The notes below the pieces were generated by a model. It searched no databases, was not told where the DNA came from, and worked only from the letters and a program-made list of their open reading frames with translations. From Pseudomonas syringae pv. cilantro (GTDB taxonomy: Bacteria > Pseudomonadota > Gammaproteobacteria > Pseudomonadales > Pseudomonadaceae), in contig NZ_LGLN01000099.1 in NCBI RefSeq assembly GCF_001293775.1, forward strand, positions 62,001-126,000: 64,000 nucleotides of DNA, written 5' to 3'. This document shows positions 9,448 through 18,138 of this stretch, piece after piece (the stretch's first letter is position 1; each line of letters opens with the position of its first letter). A program made the translations under genes and the position numbers.

Positions 9448-10572
9448 TCAGTCTGGAAGGATAAGCGCACCAAACAGTTCCGCACTGCTGTTCAAATCAT
9501 CCTGCAACAACTGAAACACAGCACGCTGCCCCTGGCTGTCCGCATAGCCCAGCAAGCCGGCCGGGCAATGGCGGTTATCGTCCCAGCCGGGGTAGTCCAG
9601 TATCGGATACCAGCACATGCCCTCTATCGGCACGCCATTGATCATGGCTTTTCTGACTTCTTCACTGACGTACCTCAACCAGGGTGAACGTCGATCGCCC
9701 TCGGCGCCTGTCTCGGAAATCAACAACGGTTTGCCGTAGCGCGTCGACAGTTCCTTGAGCATGCCCCGAAAAGGTCGGTACTCAGAGTCATCAGGCGTCA
9801 AGCGTTCGCCATTGAGCACCCATTGGTTATGTGGATAGAAGTTGACCCCGAGCACATCGAGGTAATCCGGTTGCCCTCCCAACCCGGGCCAGAGTCGTCC
9901 GGACAAGAGATCCCAGGCTTCGAACTGTGCCCGCCGATAACTTTCCGCAGCCTCTATGTCACTGCCACGGCGACTGGCCGCTACCACATGAATCAGCGGC
10001 TCGGCCTGGATGAAGCGCGCATTGGGCTCGACCTCGCGGATGGCTTCAATTGCGGCGATACTGGCCCGCACCAGTTGCTGTTTGAGCTCCATCGCGCGAT
10101 TCGTCGCGCACGGGTTGAAGTACGCAACCTCACCACCGGCCCAGCTCCAGAACGAGATTTCGTTGATCGGCGAATAAAACGGCGCTGTCTCTCCTTCGTC
10201 CTTGATCAGCTGAGCGACCGCTGCAGCAAAGTGCGCGAAGCGCTCCACGAACTGCGGCCTCCAGATGTCGATGTCATCAGGAAGGCCGTAATGGCACAGG
10301 TCCCAGATCACTTGTGTGCCTTGACGCCGCGCAGCGCGCAACATGGGTAAAAAACTGCGCCAGTCGTAGTGGTAAGGCGACGTTTCTATCAGATGCCAGC
10401 GCAGCCCGTCACGGACGGTGCGTACTCCGCAAGCCGTCATGGCCGCATAGTCCTCGCCGGCCCAGCGGTCATGCGCGGTGGACTGCAGCAGATCCAGTCG
10501 TAAGCCGTCACGACGGCGATGACTGGCGCATTCGAAGCCGCCCATTACAAAACTGTTGAACACGCGAGGCAT
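9448..10572 (-). CDS. Family 1-like glycoside hydrolase (clan GH-A)
   Basis: A 374-residue TIM-barrel hydrolase. Likely acid/base Glu lies in SPINEISFWSW (like the TxNEP of GH1) and the nucleophile Glu in LLISETGAEG (like the ITENG strand). At ~374 residues it is shorter than typical GH1 beta-glucosidases (~450), so the loops are reduced and the substrate uncertain. The ATG at 10572 lies 2 bp after the glf stop codon, so it is the third gene of a glycosyltransferase-glf-hydrolase operon. Co-transcription with UDP-galactopyranose mutase suggests it trims or remodels the glycan made by these genes. No signal peptide is evident. Confidence 0.75.
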   Translation of the reverse strand: MPRVFNSFVMGGFECASHRRRDGLRLDLLQSTAHDRWAGEDYAAMTACGVRTVRDGLRWHLIETSPYHYDWRSFLPMLRAARRQGTQVIWDLCHYGLPDDIDIWRPQFVERFAHFAAAVAQLIKDEGETAPFYSPINEISFWSWAGGEVAYFNPCATNRAMELKQQLVRASIAAIEAIREVEPNARFIQAEPLIHVVAASRRGSDIEAAESYRRAQFEAWDLLSGRLWPGLGGQPDYLDVLGVNFYPHNQWVLNGERLTPDDSEYRPFRGMLKELSTRYGKPLLISETGAEGDRRSPWLRYVSEEVRKAMINGVPIEGMCWYPILDYPGWDDNRHCPAGLLGYADSQGQRAVFQLLQDDLNSSAELFGALILPD

Positions 10573-10574
10573 GC

Positions 10575-11771
10575 TCAACCCCGCACAGTCTGTTCGGCAG
10601 ACTCGCCCGGCGCTGGCTCGGACAAGGTAACTGTCTGAGCATCCACCAAACGTTGATAGAGTGCCAAAGCCTGCCCCACCACCTGATCCATGTTGTAGTA
10701 CTTGTACGTGCCAAGCCGCCCGAGAAACGTCACCTCATCAGACTCGTCGGCCAGCGCCTTGTAGCGCTTGTACAACTCGGTGTTTTCCTGCCGGGGGATG
10801 GGATAATACGGGTCGCCCTCGGCACTCGGAAACTCATAGGTCAGGCTGGTCCGGGCATGTTGCTGCCCGGTCAGGTGCTTATATTCCGTAATGCGCGTAT
10901 ACAGCGTCGCTTCGTCCGGATAATTGACCACCGCAACCGATTGAAACTGCTCCTGATCAACCGTTTTGTGCTCGAAACGCAATGACCGATAGGGCAGCTT
11001 TCCGTAACGGTGCTCGAAGTACTCGTCGATAGGCCCGCAATACACCAGATGCCGGTAGTTCACTGCATCGCGAACCTGAGCAAAGTCGACGCCCGTCAGC
11101 ACATCGATAAGTTCGTGATCCAGCATCCGTTCGAACATGCGGGTGTAACCGTGCAGCGGCATTTTCTGAAAAGTATCGGTGAAATATCGGCTATCGGTGG
11201 TGGTCCGGGTCGGCACTCTCGACGTGACTGACTTATCCAGCTGAGAGGGATCAAGCCCCCATTGCTTGCGGGTATAGCCACGGAAAAACTTTTCATACAA
11301 CTCGCGGCCAACCTGGTTGATCACGACATCTTCCGACGTGCGTATCGTTTCCACCGGCTCGGCACGGCTGGCAAGAAAGGCTTCGGCTTCCTGCTCGTTC
11401 ATCTGCAAGCCGTACAGGCTGTTGAGCGTATCGAGGTTGATCGGGATGGGCACCAATTGACCGTCCACCCTGGCCAACACCCGGTGCTCGTAATTGCGCC
11501 ATTCCGTAAACCGCGATAGGTACTCGACAATGCGCTCGGCATTGGTATGGAAGATGTGCGGTCCATACTGATGAACCATCACGCCAGCACTGTCCAATTG
11601 ATCGTAGGCATTGCCGCCGATATGCGGGCGTCGATCAATCAGCAGCACGCGTTTGCCCAGACCTGCCGCCAGCCGTTCGGCCAGCACGCTGCCGGCAAAA
11701 CCTGCGCCGACGATCAAAAAGTCATAGCGCGCGTCTTTCTGAGACGCTGATTCAAGCGTTATCCGAGGCAT
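10575..11771 (-). CDS. glf: UDP-galactopyranose mutase
   Basis: FAD-dependent ring contraction of UDP-galactopyranose to UDP-galactofuranose. The N-terminus has the dinucleotide-binding motif VGAGFAGSVLAE and the LIDRRPHIGGNAYD flavin stretch; the middle has GPHIFHTN and the FFRGYTRKQWG motif characteristic of bacterial Glf; 398 residues is normal. The ATG at 11771 has AGGAG 8 bases upstream and overlaps the end of the glycosyltransferase gene by 13 bp. Its presence implies a galactofuranose-containing surface polysaccharide. Confidence 0.95.
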   Translation of the reverse strand: MPRITLESASQKDARYDFLIVGAGFAGSVLAERLAAGLGKRVLLIDRRPHIGGNAYDQLDSAGVMVHQYGPHIFHTNAERIVEYLSRFTEWRNYEHRVLARVDGQLVPIPINLDTLNSLYGLQMNEQEAEAFLASRAEPVETIRTSEDVVINQVGRELYEKFFRGYTRKQWGLDPSQLDKSVTSRVPTRTTTDSRYFTDTFQKMPLHGYTRMFERMLDHELIDVLTGVDFAQVRDAVNYRHLVYCGPIDEYFEHRYGKLPYRSLRFEHKTVDQEQFQSVAVVNYPDEATLYTRITEYKHLTGQQHARTSLTYEFPSAEGDPYYPIPRQENTELYKRYKALADESDEVTFLGRLGTYKYYNMDQVVGQALALYQRLVDAQTVTLSEPAPGESAEQTVRG

Positions 11772-12943
11772 TGGATCTGCTCCTGCACAGCCACCAGGCT
11801 GATTTGCGCTTTCATCGCGGCGCAGGTGCCGTCCCACGACATACCAGCCAGCGCCGCGTCGACCTCACGCAGGAACCGAGCAGTGCCTTTTTGCCCCAGC
11901 GCATCGTTGATGGCCACTGCAAACCCTCGCGCATCATCGGCGATACGGACTGCACCGCAAGCGCCATAGCTCCTGACCACGTCAGTAATCGGTGTCGAGA
12001 CCACCGGGCAACCGCCCGCCAGGTATTCCGGGGTTTTGGTAGGGCTGATGAAGCGGGTCGATTCATTCAGGGCAAATGGCATCAATGCCACGTCCCAGCC
12101 AGACAGATAAGCGGGTAATTGTTCATAGCGCCTACCGCCCAGATAGTGAATATTGGCCAGTTGCGGCAAGCTTTGCGTGTCAATCTTGACCACCGGACCG
12201 ACCAGCACGATATGCCATAGCGGCTGTGACTCAGCCAGTTCGCGAATCAGCTCGATGTCGAAGCGCTCGTCGATAACACCGAAGAAACCAAGACGTGGAT
12301 GGGGAATGTGCTGCTGGTCGAGCGGTTCGCTCAGACCCTGACGTGCCGTAGCGAAGTGCCCGATGTCGACGCTGCTGGGCATGGCGTGCGCGTTCACGTG
12401 TTGCAACCGCTTGACCTCCCAGAGACTGATACCACCGGTAAACACCACATCCGCACGCTTCATCAGCTCACGCTCCCGCCCCACCAGTTCCGGCGGCGCA
12501 CCTTTGAAGGCCGACAGCTCGTCCATGCAGTCGTAAATCGTCACCTGCGCAGCGAGATGATCAGTGAACGCCAGGCTCATCGGCGTGAAGAACCAGAGCA
12601 TCAACTCACTGAACCGACGTTCTCCGAGCATCTCGTCGATCAGCCTGCGCTGGGCCGCATTGAAAGCCTCAGGCGGGAGGTTCCGGGGTAAATGAGGGAC
12701 CCGCACGCTGACGCCGGAGGCTTGCTGCGACTGCTCCAGCCAGATGTCAGGTGAATCCGACAACACCGGCTCCTCGAAAAACAGTACGTCGTAGTCTTTT
12801 GCCAGCCGCGACATAATGTGCTGGGGCCGCTGGTAGACAAATCCCCACCGGAGATGAGAAAGACACAAAAGCAATGGGCGGATCGCAGTCTCGGCTCTCG
12901 TTGCAGTCGATGCATCAGAATTTATCGTTTGTAGACCGTTCAT
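11759..12943 (-). CDS. GT-B glycosyltransferase (GT4-like)
   Basis: A 394-residue cytoplasmic glycosyltransferase. It opens with LLCLSHLRWGFVYQRPQHIM, typical of a GT4 subgroup in exopolysaccharide loci, and has the C-terminal donor-site pattern with LMPF...STRFISPTKTPEYLAGGCPVVSTPI, where the Glu binds the nucleotide-sugar. It is first in the operon with glf, so it may transfer galactofuranose or build its acceptor; the actual sugar cannot be read. Start ATG 12943 has AAGGGA upstream. Confidence 0.8.
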   Translation of the reverse strand: MNGLQTINSDASTATRAETAIRPLLLCLSHLRWGFVYQRPQHIMSRLAKDYDVLFFEEPVLSDSPDIWLEQSQQASGVSVRVPHLPRNLPPEAFNAAQRRLIDEMLGERRFSELMLWFFTPMSLAFTDHLAAQVTIYDCMDELSAFKGAPPELVGRERELMKRADVVFTGGISLWEVKRLQHVNAHAMPSSVDIGHFATARQGLSEPLDQQHIPHPRLGFFGVIDERFDIELIRELAESQPLWHIVLVGPVVKIDTQSLPQLANIHYLGGRRYEQLPAYLSGWDVALMPFALNESTRFISPTKTPEYLAGGCPVVSTPITDVVRSYGACGAVRIADDARGFAVAINDALGQKGTARFLREVDAALAGMSWDGTCAAMKAQISLVAVQEQIQCLG

Positions 12944-13329
12944 GGAGTTTCCCTTCTATAAAAAGTCCTGGATGAAACTGAAGGGCGCCATCGATGGCTG
13001 AGCTTCGACTGCATTCATGAGTAAAGAGCGGCAGCGTCCGTCATGTACGAAATAGACGAATTTCAAAGCTCGCAGAACTATCGAGGGTCTTTCAAGGCGT
13101 GCCGTTCAAGGGTTCCGATGAAGGGTCTGTGCCGTTGAGAACAATCGTTGAACTCGCCCGATCGAAAATGCCCCTATTCTCAAGCGAATGCTTTTTGGTC
13201 CCTGCAACAGGTCATCTGGTTCTGATTTTCGCAAGCAATGCACCCATGTCGCCTGTTTTCCAGAAAACGCGACAGGGAGCCATTAGCCCGTCTCCTTCCG
13301 AGATGGCGAAAATCAAAGGAACGACAATC
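12944..13329. promoter_or_regulatory. Divergent intergenic region, 386 bp
   Basis: Lies between the minus-strand glycosyltransferase operon and plus-strand galE and should contain both promoters. Open frames crossing it on the plus strand are only the extension of the galE frame upstream of its real start. I see no strong inverted repeat or RNA gene. Confidence 0.5.
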
Positions 13330-14358
13330 ATGATTCTGGTGACCGGCGGTGCGGGCTACATTGGCGCTCATATTGTGCTGGAGCTGCTCGAAGACGGCAG
13401 CGACGTGCTGGTGCTCGACAACCTTTGCAACAGCTCACGAGAGACGCTTGAGCGGGTGGAGAAAATCAGCGGGCGGCATTTCGATTTCATCCACGGTGAT
13501 ATTCGCAGCAAGGCCACATTGCACAGGCTGTTCGCCCACTACCCGATCAATGCGGTGGTGCACTGTGCCGGGCTCAAGGCGGTCGGTGAAAGCGTCCGGG
13601 AGCCGCTGCGCTATTTCGACACCAACGTGAGCGGCAGCGTCACCCTGTGCCAGACGATGGCCGAAGCAGGTGTGTTCGACTTGCTGTTCAGCTCCTCCGC
13701 AACCGTTTACGGCGAGTTTGAACGGATGCCGCTCGACGAAGACAGCCCTCTGGGTCTGCCGACCAACCCCTACGGGCACTCCAAACAGATGGCCGAGCAT
13801 GTCATGAAGAGCCTGGCCCGCTCAGACCCGCGCTGGGCGATTGGCCTGCTGCGCTACTTCAATCCGATTGGCGCCCATCCGACCGGGCTGCTGGGCGAGT
13901 CACCGCGTAATACGCCGAACAACCTGCTGCCGTTTCTGCTGCAAGTAGCCAACCGGCAGCGCCCTGCCCTGCATGTTTTCGGCAATGACTATCCGACTGG
14001 CGACGGCACGGGCGTGCGCGATTACCTCCATGTGCTGGATCTGGCAGCAGGTCACCTGAAGGCCCTGAACAGGATCCGCGACCAACGCGGCGTGTCCATC
14101 TGGAACCTGGGCACGGGCCAGGGCTACTCGGTGCTGGAAGTGGTGCGGGCCTTCGAACGTATCACCGGAAAAAGCGTGCCGCTGGTCTTCGAGCCCCGGC
14201 GGCCGGGCGACATCGCAGCCTGCTGGGCCAATCCGGAAAAAGCCTCGCGAGAGCTGGATTGGCGAGCCTGTCATGACCTGGACTCAATGCTCACCGATGC
14301 CTGGCGCTGGCAGTGCATGAACCCTCAAGGCTGTGCGCAAAAGGCTTTGGCGGGCTAA
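13330..14358 (+). CDS. galE: UDP-glucose 4-epimerase
   Basis: Interconverts UDP-glucose and UDP-galactose, feeding Glf with UDP-galactopyranose. A 342-residue short-chain epimerase with N-terminal TGGAGYIGAH NAD+ motif, the SSSATVYG serine region and the catalytic pair Y-x-x-x-K in NPYGHSKQMAE. Start ATG 13330 follows AAAGGA; the longer frame to 13099 has no support. Divergence from the glf operon fits supply of UDP-Gal for galactofuranose synthesis. Confidence 0.93.
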   Translation: MILVTGGAGYIGAHIVLELLEDGSDVLVLDNLCNSSRETLERVEKISGRHFDFIHGDIRSKATLHRLFAHYPINAVVHCAGLKAVGESVREPLRYFDTNVSGSVTLCQTMAEAGVFDLLFSSSATVYGEFERMPLDEDSPLGLPTNPYGHSKQMAEHVMKSLARSDPRWAIGLLRYFNPIGAHPTGLLGESPRNTPNNLLPFLLQVANRQRPALHVFGNDYPTGDGTGVRDYLHVLDLAAGHLKALNRIRDQRGVSIWNLGTGQGYSVLEVVRAFERITGKSVPLVFEPRRPGDIAACWANPEKASRELDWRACHDLDSMLTDAWRWQCMNPQGCAQKALAG

Positions 14359-14399
14359 GGAGGGATGAAACAGGCAATGTTGCACACCGATCACGCGGC

Positions 14400-14948
14400 C
14401 TAAAAGTTCGCAGGCGTATTGGAACTGACAATTTCGGCCTCATCCTGGCCGATATTGCGGAAGCGATGCGGCAGCGTGGTCGGAAAATAGTAACCGTCAC
14501 CGGGGCCAAGGATGTTGACCTGACCATTGATGGTCAATTCCACAGTGCCGCGGATCACCAACCCGCACTCCTCGCCTTCACTGTGGACAATCGGTTCTTC
14601 ACCCGAATCGGCACCCGGCGCGTACTGCTCGCGCAGAAAGCGCATCTGACGACTGGGCAGCGTCGCACCGACCAACAGCAGGCGCACACCATTGCGGCCC
14701 AGATCAGGTTGATCGCCTGCGCGGAAAACGTATTGATCCAGGCGGGGCGGCTGGTCGAAGGTGAAAAAATCCGCCAGTGTCATGGGGATGCCCTCAAGCA
14801 GTTTCTTGAGGGAACTGATCGAAGGGCTCACACGATTCTGTTCGATCAGGGAGATCGTGGCATTGGTCACACCACTGCGTCTGGCGAGTTCGCGTTGCGA
14901 CAGCTTATAGCTTTCACGCACCAGCTTCAGTCGTGCTCCCGTATCCAT
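14400..14948 (-). CDS. XRE-family regulator with C-terminal cupin domain (PuuR type)
   Basis: 182 residues. The N-terminal helix-turn-helix (about 7-60: LVRESYKLSQRELARRSGVT) is followed by a cupin_2 barrel (about 105-178; EECGLVIRGTVELTING, GDGYYFPTTLPHRF). This architecture is that of PuuR-like repressors, which often sense polyamines or amino-acid derivatives. The neighbouring PuuD-like gamma-glutamyl hydrolase on the same strand supports a link with polyamine or gamma-glutamyl metabolism, but ligand and targets are inferred. Confidence 0.85.
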   Translation of the reverse strand: MDTGARLKLVRESYKLSQRELARRSGVTNATISLIEQNRVSPSISSLKKLLEGIPMTLADFFTFDQPPRLDQYVFRAGDQPDLGRNGVRLLLVGATLPSRQMRFLREQYAPGADSGEEPIVHSEGEECGLVIRGTVELTINGQVNILGPGDGYYFPTTLPHRFRNIGQDEAEIVSSNTPANF

Positions 14949-14985
14949 AGTGGCCTTATGCGAAAAGTATCCGATGAAATGAGCA

Positions 14986-15021
14986 GGCTCCCGGCAAGGG
15001 TTTGACCCTTGGCCGGGAGCC
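14986..15021. terminator. Strong stem-loop between the PuuD-like gene and the XRE regulator
   Basis: GGCTCCCGGCAAGGG (14986-15000) pairs with 15006-15021 with a single bulge and a 5-base loop. No clear T run follows on either strand, so it may act as a terminator or mRNA-stabilising element for the amidotransferase gene ending at 15074. Confidence 0.55.
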
Positions 15022-15073
15022 TTGATGCGGATATTAAATCACGTTTGCCAGCAACGCTCAGCAGATGATCGCT

Positions 15074-15829
15074 TCACAAGCTCCGAGGGCGCCGGGCATA
15101 GGCCAGGCAGGCCTCACGAAACGCGGTGAACAAGCTCAGCGATACCGGGTTGTCGAGGAATTCCCATTCCGGATGCCACTGCACGCCCAGTACGAAACCG
15201 GGCGCACCCGGCAGCGAAACCGCTTCCACCAGACCGTCCGGTGCCAATGCTTCGGCACGCAGATCGGAAGCCAGCCGGTCGATGCCCTGGCTGTGCAGGC
15301 TGTTGACCTCGAAGCCCGGCGCAAGACCCAGCGCCTCCAGCACACCACCCGCCTGCACTGAAACGGCGTGTTGCGGGGCATATTGCACGGCCAGCGACTC
15401 GCTTTGCGGCTCGCGATGGTCCATATAGCCCGGCAATTCCTGCACCCGCTGATGAAGGCTGCCACCCAAAGCCACGTTCAGCTCCTGAAAACCACGGCAT
15501 ATGCAAAATACCGGGACGCCCTGCGCAATCGCAGCCCTGAGCAACGACAGCGTGGTGCGATCCCGAAACACGTCATGCGCCGTGCCCTCCGCGCTCGGTG
15601 TACCGCCGTAATGGCGTGGCTCGACGTTGGACGGCGAGCCCGTAAACAGCAGCCCGTCGAGCGACGCCAACAGCTGCTCGGGTTCACTTGGCACCGTGAG
15701 TGCCGGAAGAATCACCGGCACACCTGCGAACGCAGCGGCTTCGACGTACTTGTCGCCTGCGGTGTGGGAGGAATACTTGCCTAGCTGCTGGCGGCAGGCG
15801 GTGACACCGATCAAAGGGAGACGCGACAT
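15074..15829 (-). CDS. Gamma-glutamyl hydrolase, class I glutamine amidotransferase-like (PuuD type)
   Basis: 251 residues of peptidase C26/PuuD fold with catalytic triad motifs: nucleophile Cys in PVFCICRGFQELN, and His/Glu in GVQWHPEWEF. Relatives cleave gamma-glutamyl-GABA to GABA and glutamate in putrescine breakdown. No gamma-glutamylputrescine synthetase or oxidase gene is next to it, so the exact substrate is open. Same strand as the PuuR-like regulator, divergent from the LysR gene at 15961. Confidence 0.85.
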   Translation of the reverse strand: MSRLPLIGVTACRQQLGKYSSHTAGDKYVEAAAFAGVPVILPALTVPSEPEQLLASLDGLLFTGSPSNVEPRHYGGTPSAEGTAHDVFRDRTTLSLLRAAIAQGVPVFCICRGFQELNVALGGSLHQRVQELPGYMDHREPQSESLAVQYAPQHAVSVQAGGVLEALGLAPGFEVNSLHSQGIDRLASDLRAEALAPDGLVEAVSLPGAPGFVLGVQWHPEWEFLDNPVSLSLFTAFREACLAYARRPRSL

Positions 15830-15960
15830 GCTTGGGTCCTGTCTGGAAAAAATCTGGTCAATGGTGTGCAGACACGCTGCTAACCGATGCGATTGAAACC
15901 AGTTTAGGATAGTCGTCAGCGCAATCTACATAGGCAATCTGGCAAAGGAACTGTGCATCG

Positions 15961-16860
15961 ATGCAATATGAAATCAGTCACGCCGACCTAGCACTGGTAT
16001 TGGCACTGGTACGCGGTCGCACACTGGCACGCGCCGCCGAGCTGCTGCAGGTCGATGTCTCCACCGTATTTCGCTCGATACGGCGCCTCGAAGCGGCGCT
16101 GGGCACGGCGCTGTTTGAAAAGAACCGACGCGGTTACATGCCCACCGACACCGCCCAGGCGATGGCCGAGCAGGCTGAACACGCCGAACTGGCACTCGCC
16201 GCTGCGCGTGTGGCCTTGCAGCAAGGTCAGCAAGTGGTCAGCGGCACGGTGCGCCTGACCTGTACCGATGCGGTACTGCACAGCCTACTGTTACCGGCGC
16301 TGGCGCGATTCATGCCGCACTACCCTGCCATCACGCTGGAACTGGCCACCTCCAATGCTTTTGCCAACCTGAGTCGTCGCGATGCCGACATCGCCTTGCG
16401 CCTGACCAATACACCGCCCGAACACCTGATCGGCCGCTGTCTGGGCAGCGCCGACTACGTTATCTGTGGTCGTCCTGAATTTCGCCAGGCGCTGGAGCAC
16501 AATCCCGCGTCCGTGCCATGGATCAGCCCTGACGACTCTATGCCGGAACACACCTCGGTGATCTGGCGCAAACAAGCGTTCCCGGCGGTCGTACCGCGCT
16601 ATCGCTGCAGCAGCATGTCAGCTGTCTCGCAGCTGGTCGCCGCCGGACTGGGCGTAGCGGCCGTGACCGATTTCGCAGCTCGCGGGCTTGAGGGAGTGGT
16701 CCGTCTCAGTGAACCACTGGTTGGCTGCCGCACGGACCTCTGGCTGCTGACGCGTCCTGATTGCCGCGCTCTGCGCTCGGTGCAGACCCTGCTCGAAGCA
16801 CTGGCACCGCTGCTACGCGAAGCACTCCTGCCAAACGGGATTGCCACGCGCAAAAAATGA
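15961..16860 (+). CDS. LysR-family transcriptional regulator
   Basis: 299 residues with an N-terminal winged helix-turn-helix (LARAAELLQVDVSTVFRSIRRLEAALG) and a type 2 periplasmic-binding effector domain. It resembles the subgroup ending in short effector domains that often regulate an adjacent gene. It stands between a divergent amidotransferase gene and vanA; because vanA has a dedicated VanR with matching operators, I would not assume it controls vanAB. Confidence 0.85.
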   Translation: MQYEISHADLALVLALVRGRTLARAAELLQVDVSTVFRSIRRLEAALGTALFEKNRRGYMPTDTAQAMAEQAEHAELALAAARVALQQGQQVVSGTVRLTCTDAVLHSLLLPALARFMPHYPAITLELATSNAFANLSRRDADIALRLTNTPPEHLIGRCLGSADYVICGRPEFRQALEHNPASVPWISPDDSMPEHTSVIWRKQAFPAVVPRYRCSSMSAVSQLVAAGLGVAAVTDFAARGLEGVVRLSEPLVGCRTDLWLLTRPDCRALRSVQTLLEALAPLLREALLPNGIATRKK

Positions 16861-16865
16861 GCCAG

Positions 16866-16873
16866 TGGATCCA
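16866..16873. promoter_or_regulatory. Candidate VanR operator 1
   Basis: TGGATCCA palindrome within AGTGGATCCATTA, 5 bp past the LysR stop codon and about 30 bp upstream of a candidate -35 element. The Caulobacter VanR operator is the inverted repeat ATTGGATCCAAT, which this closely resembles. A second copy lies 96 bp downstream. Confidence 0.7.
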
Positions 16874-16899
16874 TTAACAATAGTTAATCTAATTAATCA

Positions 16900-16929
16900 T
16901 TGGCTTTAATCCTCTGCTGTGGCATTAAT
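16900..16929 (+). promoter_or_regulatory. Candidate vanA promoter
   Basis: TTGGCT (16900-16905), 18-base spacer, ATTAAT (16924-16929), placed between the two VanR-like sites. The -35 is weak, and this is the best placed sigma-70-like pair rather than a proven promoter. Confidence 0.35.
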
Positions 16930-16961
16930 AAATGCCTGAGTCATCGCAAGCCTTTCACCAG

Positions 16962-16969
16962 TGGATCCA
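16962..16969. promoter_or_regulatory. Candidate VanR operator 2
   Basis: Second TGGATCCA palindrome, within a 13-bp stretch (CCAGTGGATCCAT, 16958-16970) identical to that at 16862-16874. It would lie in the vanA 5' untranslated region, 33 bp before the start codon, so a bound repressor could block transcription or form a loop with site 1. Confidence 0.7.
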
Positions 16970-17001
16970 TAAGACTAATAACCGAGCCGTGGAGAACCCT
17001 C

Positions 17002-18066
17002 ATGCATCCGAAAAACGCCTGGTACGTCGCCTGTACAGCGGATGAAGTCACCGACAAGCCATTGGGACGCCAGATCTGCAACGAAAAGATGGTGTTCTAT
17101 CGTGACGAGAACCAGCAGATCGCCGCCGTTGAGGACTTCTGCCCGCATCGCGGCGCGCCGCTCTCTCTGGGTTATGTTGAAAACGGGCAACTGGTGTGCG
17201 GGTACCACGGCCTTGTGATGAGCAGCGACGGCAAGACGGCTTCTATGCCTGGCCAGCGCGTGCGCGGCTTTCCGTGCAACAAGACGTTCGCGGCTGTCGA
17301 GCGCTACGGCTTTATCTGGGTCTGGCCGGGCGACCGGGAAAATGCCGATCCCGCGCTCATTCATCATCTGCACTGGGCGGTTAGCGATGACTGGGCGTAT
17401 GGCGGCGGGCTGTTTCATATTCAGTGCGATTATCGTCTGATGATTGACAACCTGATGGACCTCACCCACGAAACCTACGTGCATGCATCGAGTATTGGCC
17501 AGAAGGAAATCGACGAAGCGCCACCCGTTACCACCGTTGAGGGCGAGGAAGTGGTGACCGCACGGCACATGGAAAACATCATGCCGCCGCCGTTCTGGAA
17601 AATGGCGCTGCGTGGCAACAATCTGGCAGACGACGTGCCGGTCGATCGCTGGCAGATCTGCCGTTTCACCCCGCCCAGCCACGTCATGATCGAAGTAGGT
17701 GTGGCTCACGCGGGTAAAGGTGGCTATCACGCGCCGAACGACGTCAAGGCCTCGAGCATCGTCGTGGATTTCATCACCCCGGAAACCGACACCTCGATCT
17801 GGTACTTCTGGGGCATGGCGCGCAACTTCAACCCGACCGATGAAGCACTGACCACAACCATCCGCGAAGGCCAGCACAAGATTTTCAGCGAAGACCTGGA
17901 AATGCTTGAACGCCAGCAGCAGAACCTGCTCCAGCACCCGCAGCGCAATCTGCTCAAGCTCAACATCGACGCGGGCGGCGTGCAGTCGCGCAAGATTCTG
18001 CAACGTTTGATCGATGCCGAACAGCATGCCGCTGGCGAACAGATTCCGGTGATGGCGACCAAATAA
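17002..18066 (+). CDS. vanA: Vanillate O-demethylase oxygenase subunit
   Basis: Rieske non-haem iron oxygenase that demethylates vanillate to protocatechuate and formaldehyde, with electrons from VanB. 354 residues; start ATG 17002 has GGAG 7 bases upstream and yields the typical N-terminus MHPKNAWYVAC. The Rieske cluster is seen as CPHRGAPLSLG...CGYHGL (Cys-His pairs near residues 47-70), and the iron-binding region as DNLMDLTHETYVH. It is followed by vanB after 72 bp. Likely derepressed by vanillate through VanR. Confidence 0.95.
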   Translation: MHPKNAWYVACTADEVTDKPLGRQICNEKMVFYRDENQQIAAVEDFCPHRGAPLSLGYVENGQLVCGYHGLVMSSDGKTASMPGQRVRGFPCNKTFAAVERYGFIWVWPGDRENADPALIHHLHWAVSDDWAYGGGLFHIQCDYRLMIDNLMDLTHETYVHASSIGQKEIDEAPPVTTVEGEEVVTARHMENIMPPPFWKMALRGNNLADDVPVDRWQICRFTPPSHVMIEVGVAHAGKGGYHAPNDVKASSIVVDFITPETDTSIWYFWGMARNFNPTDEALTTTIREGQHKIFSEDLEMLERQQQNLLQHPQRNLLKLNIDAGGVQSRKILQRLIDAEQHAAGEQIPVMATK

Positions 18067-18138
18067 AATAACAGTCACGCCGAAACGGCTATAAAACAAT
18101 CAGAAGTGACCCTTGCTGCGGTCACCCGAGGAAACACC

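Noticed and set aside
16975..18099. A 374-codon minus-strand frame opposite vanA
   Set aside because: vanA has all Rieske motifs on the other strand; the antisense translation is Arg/His-rich without domains.
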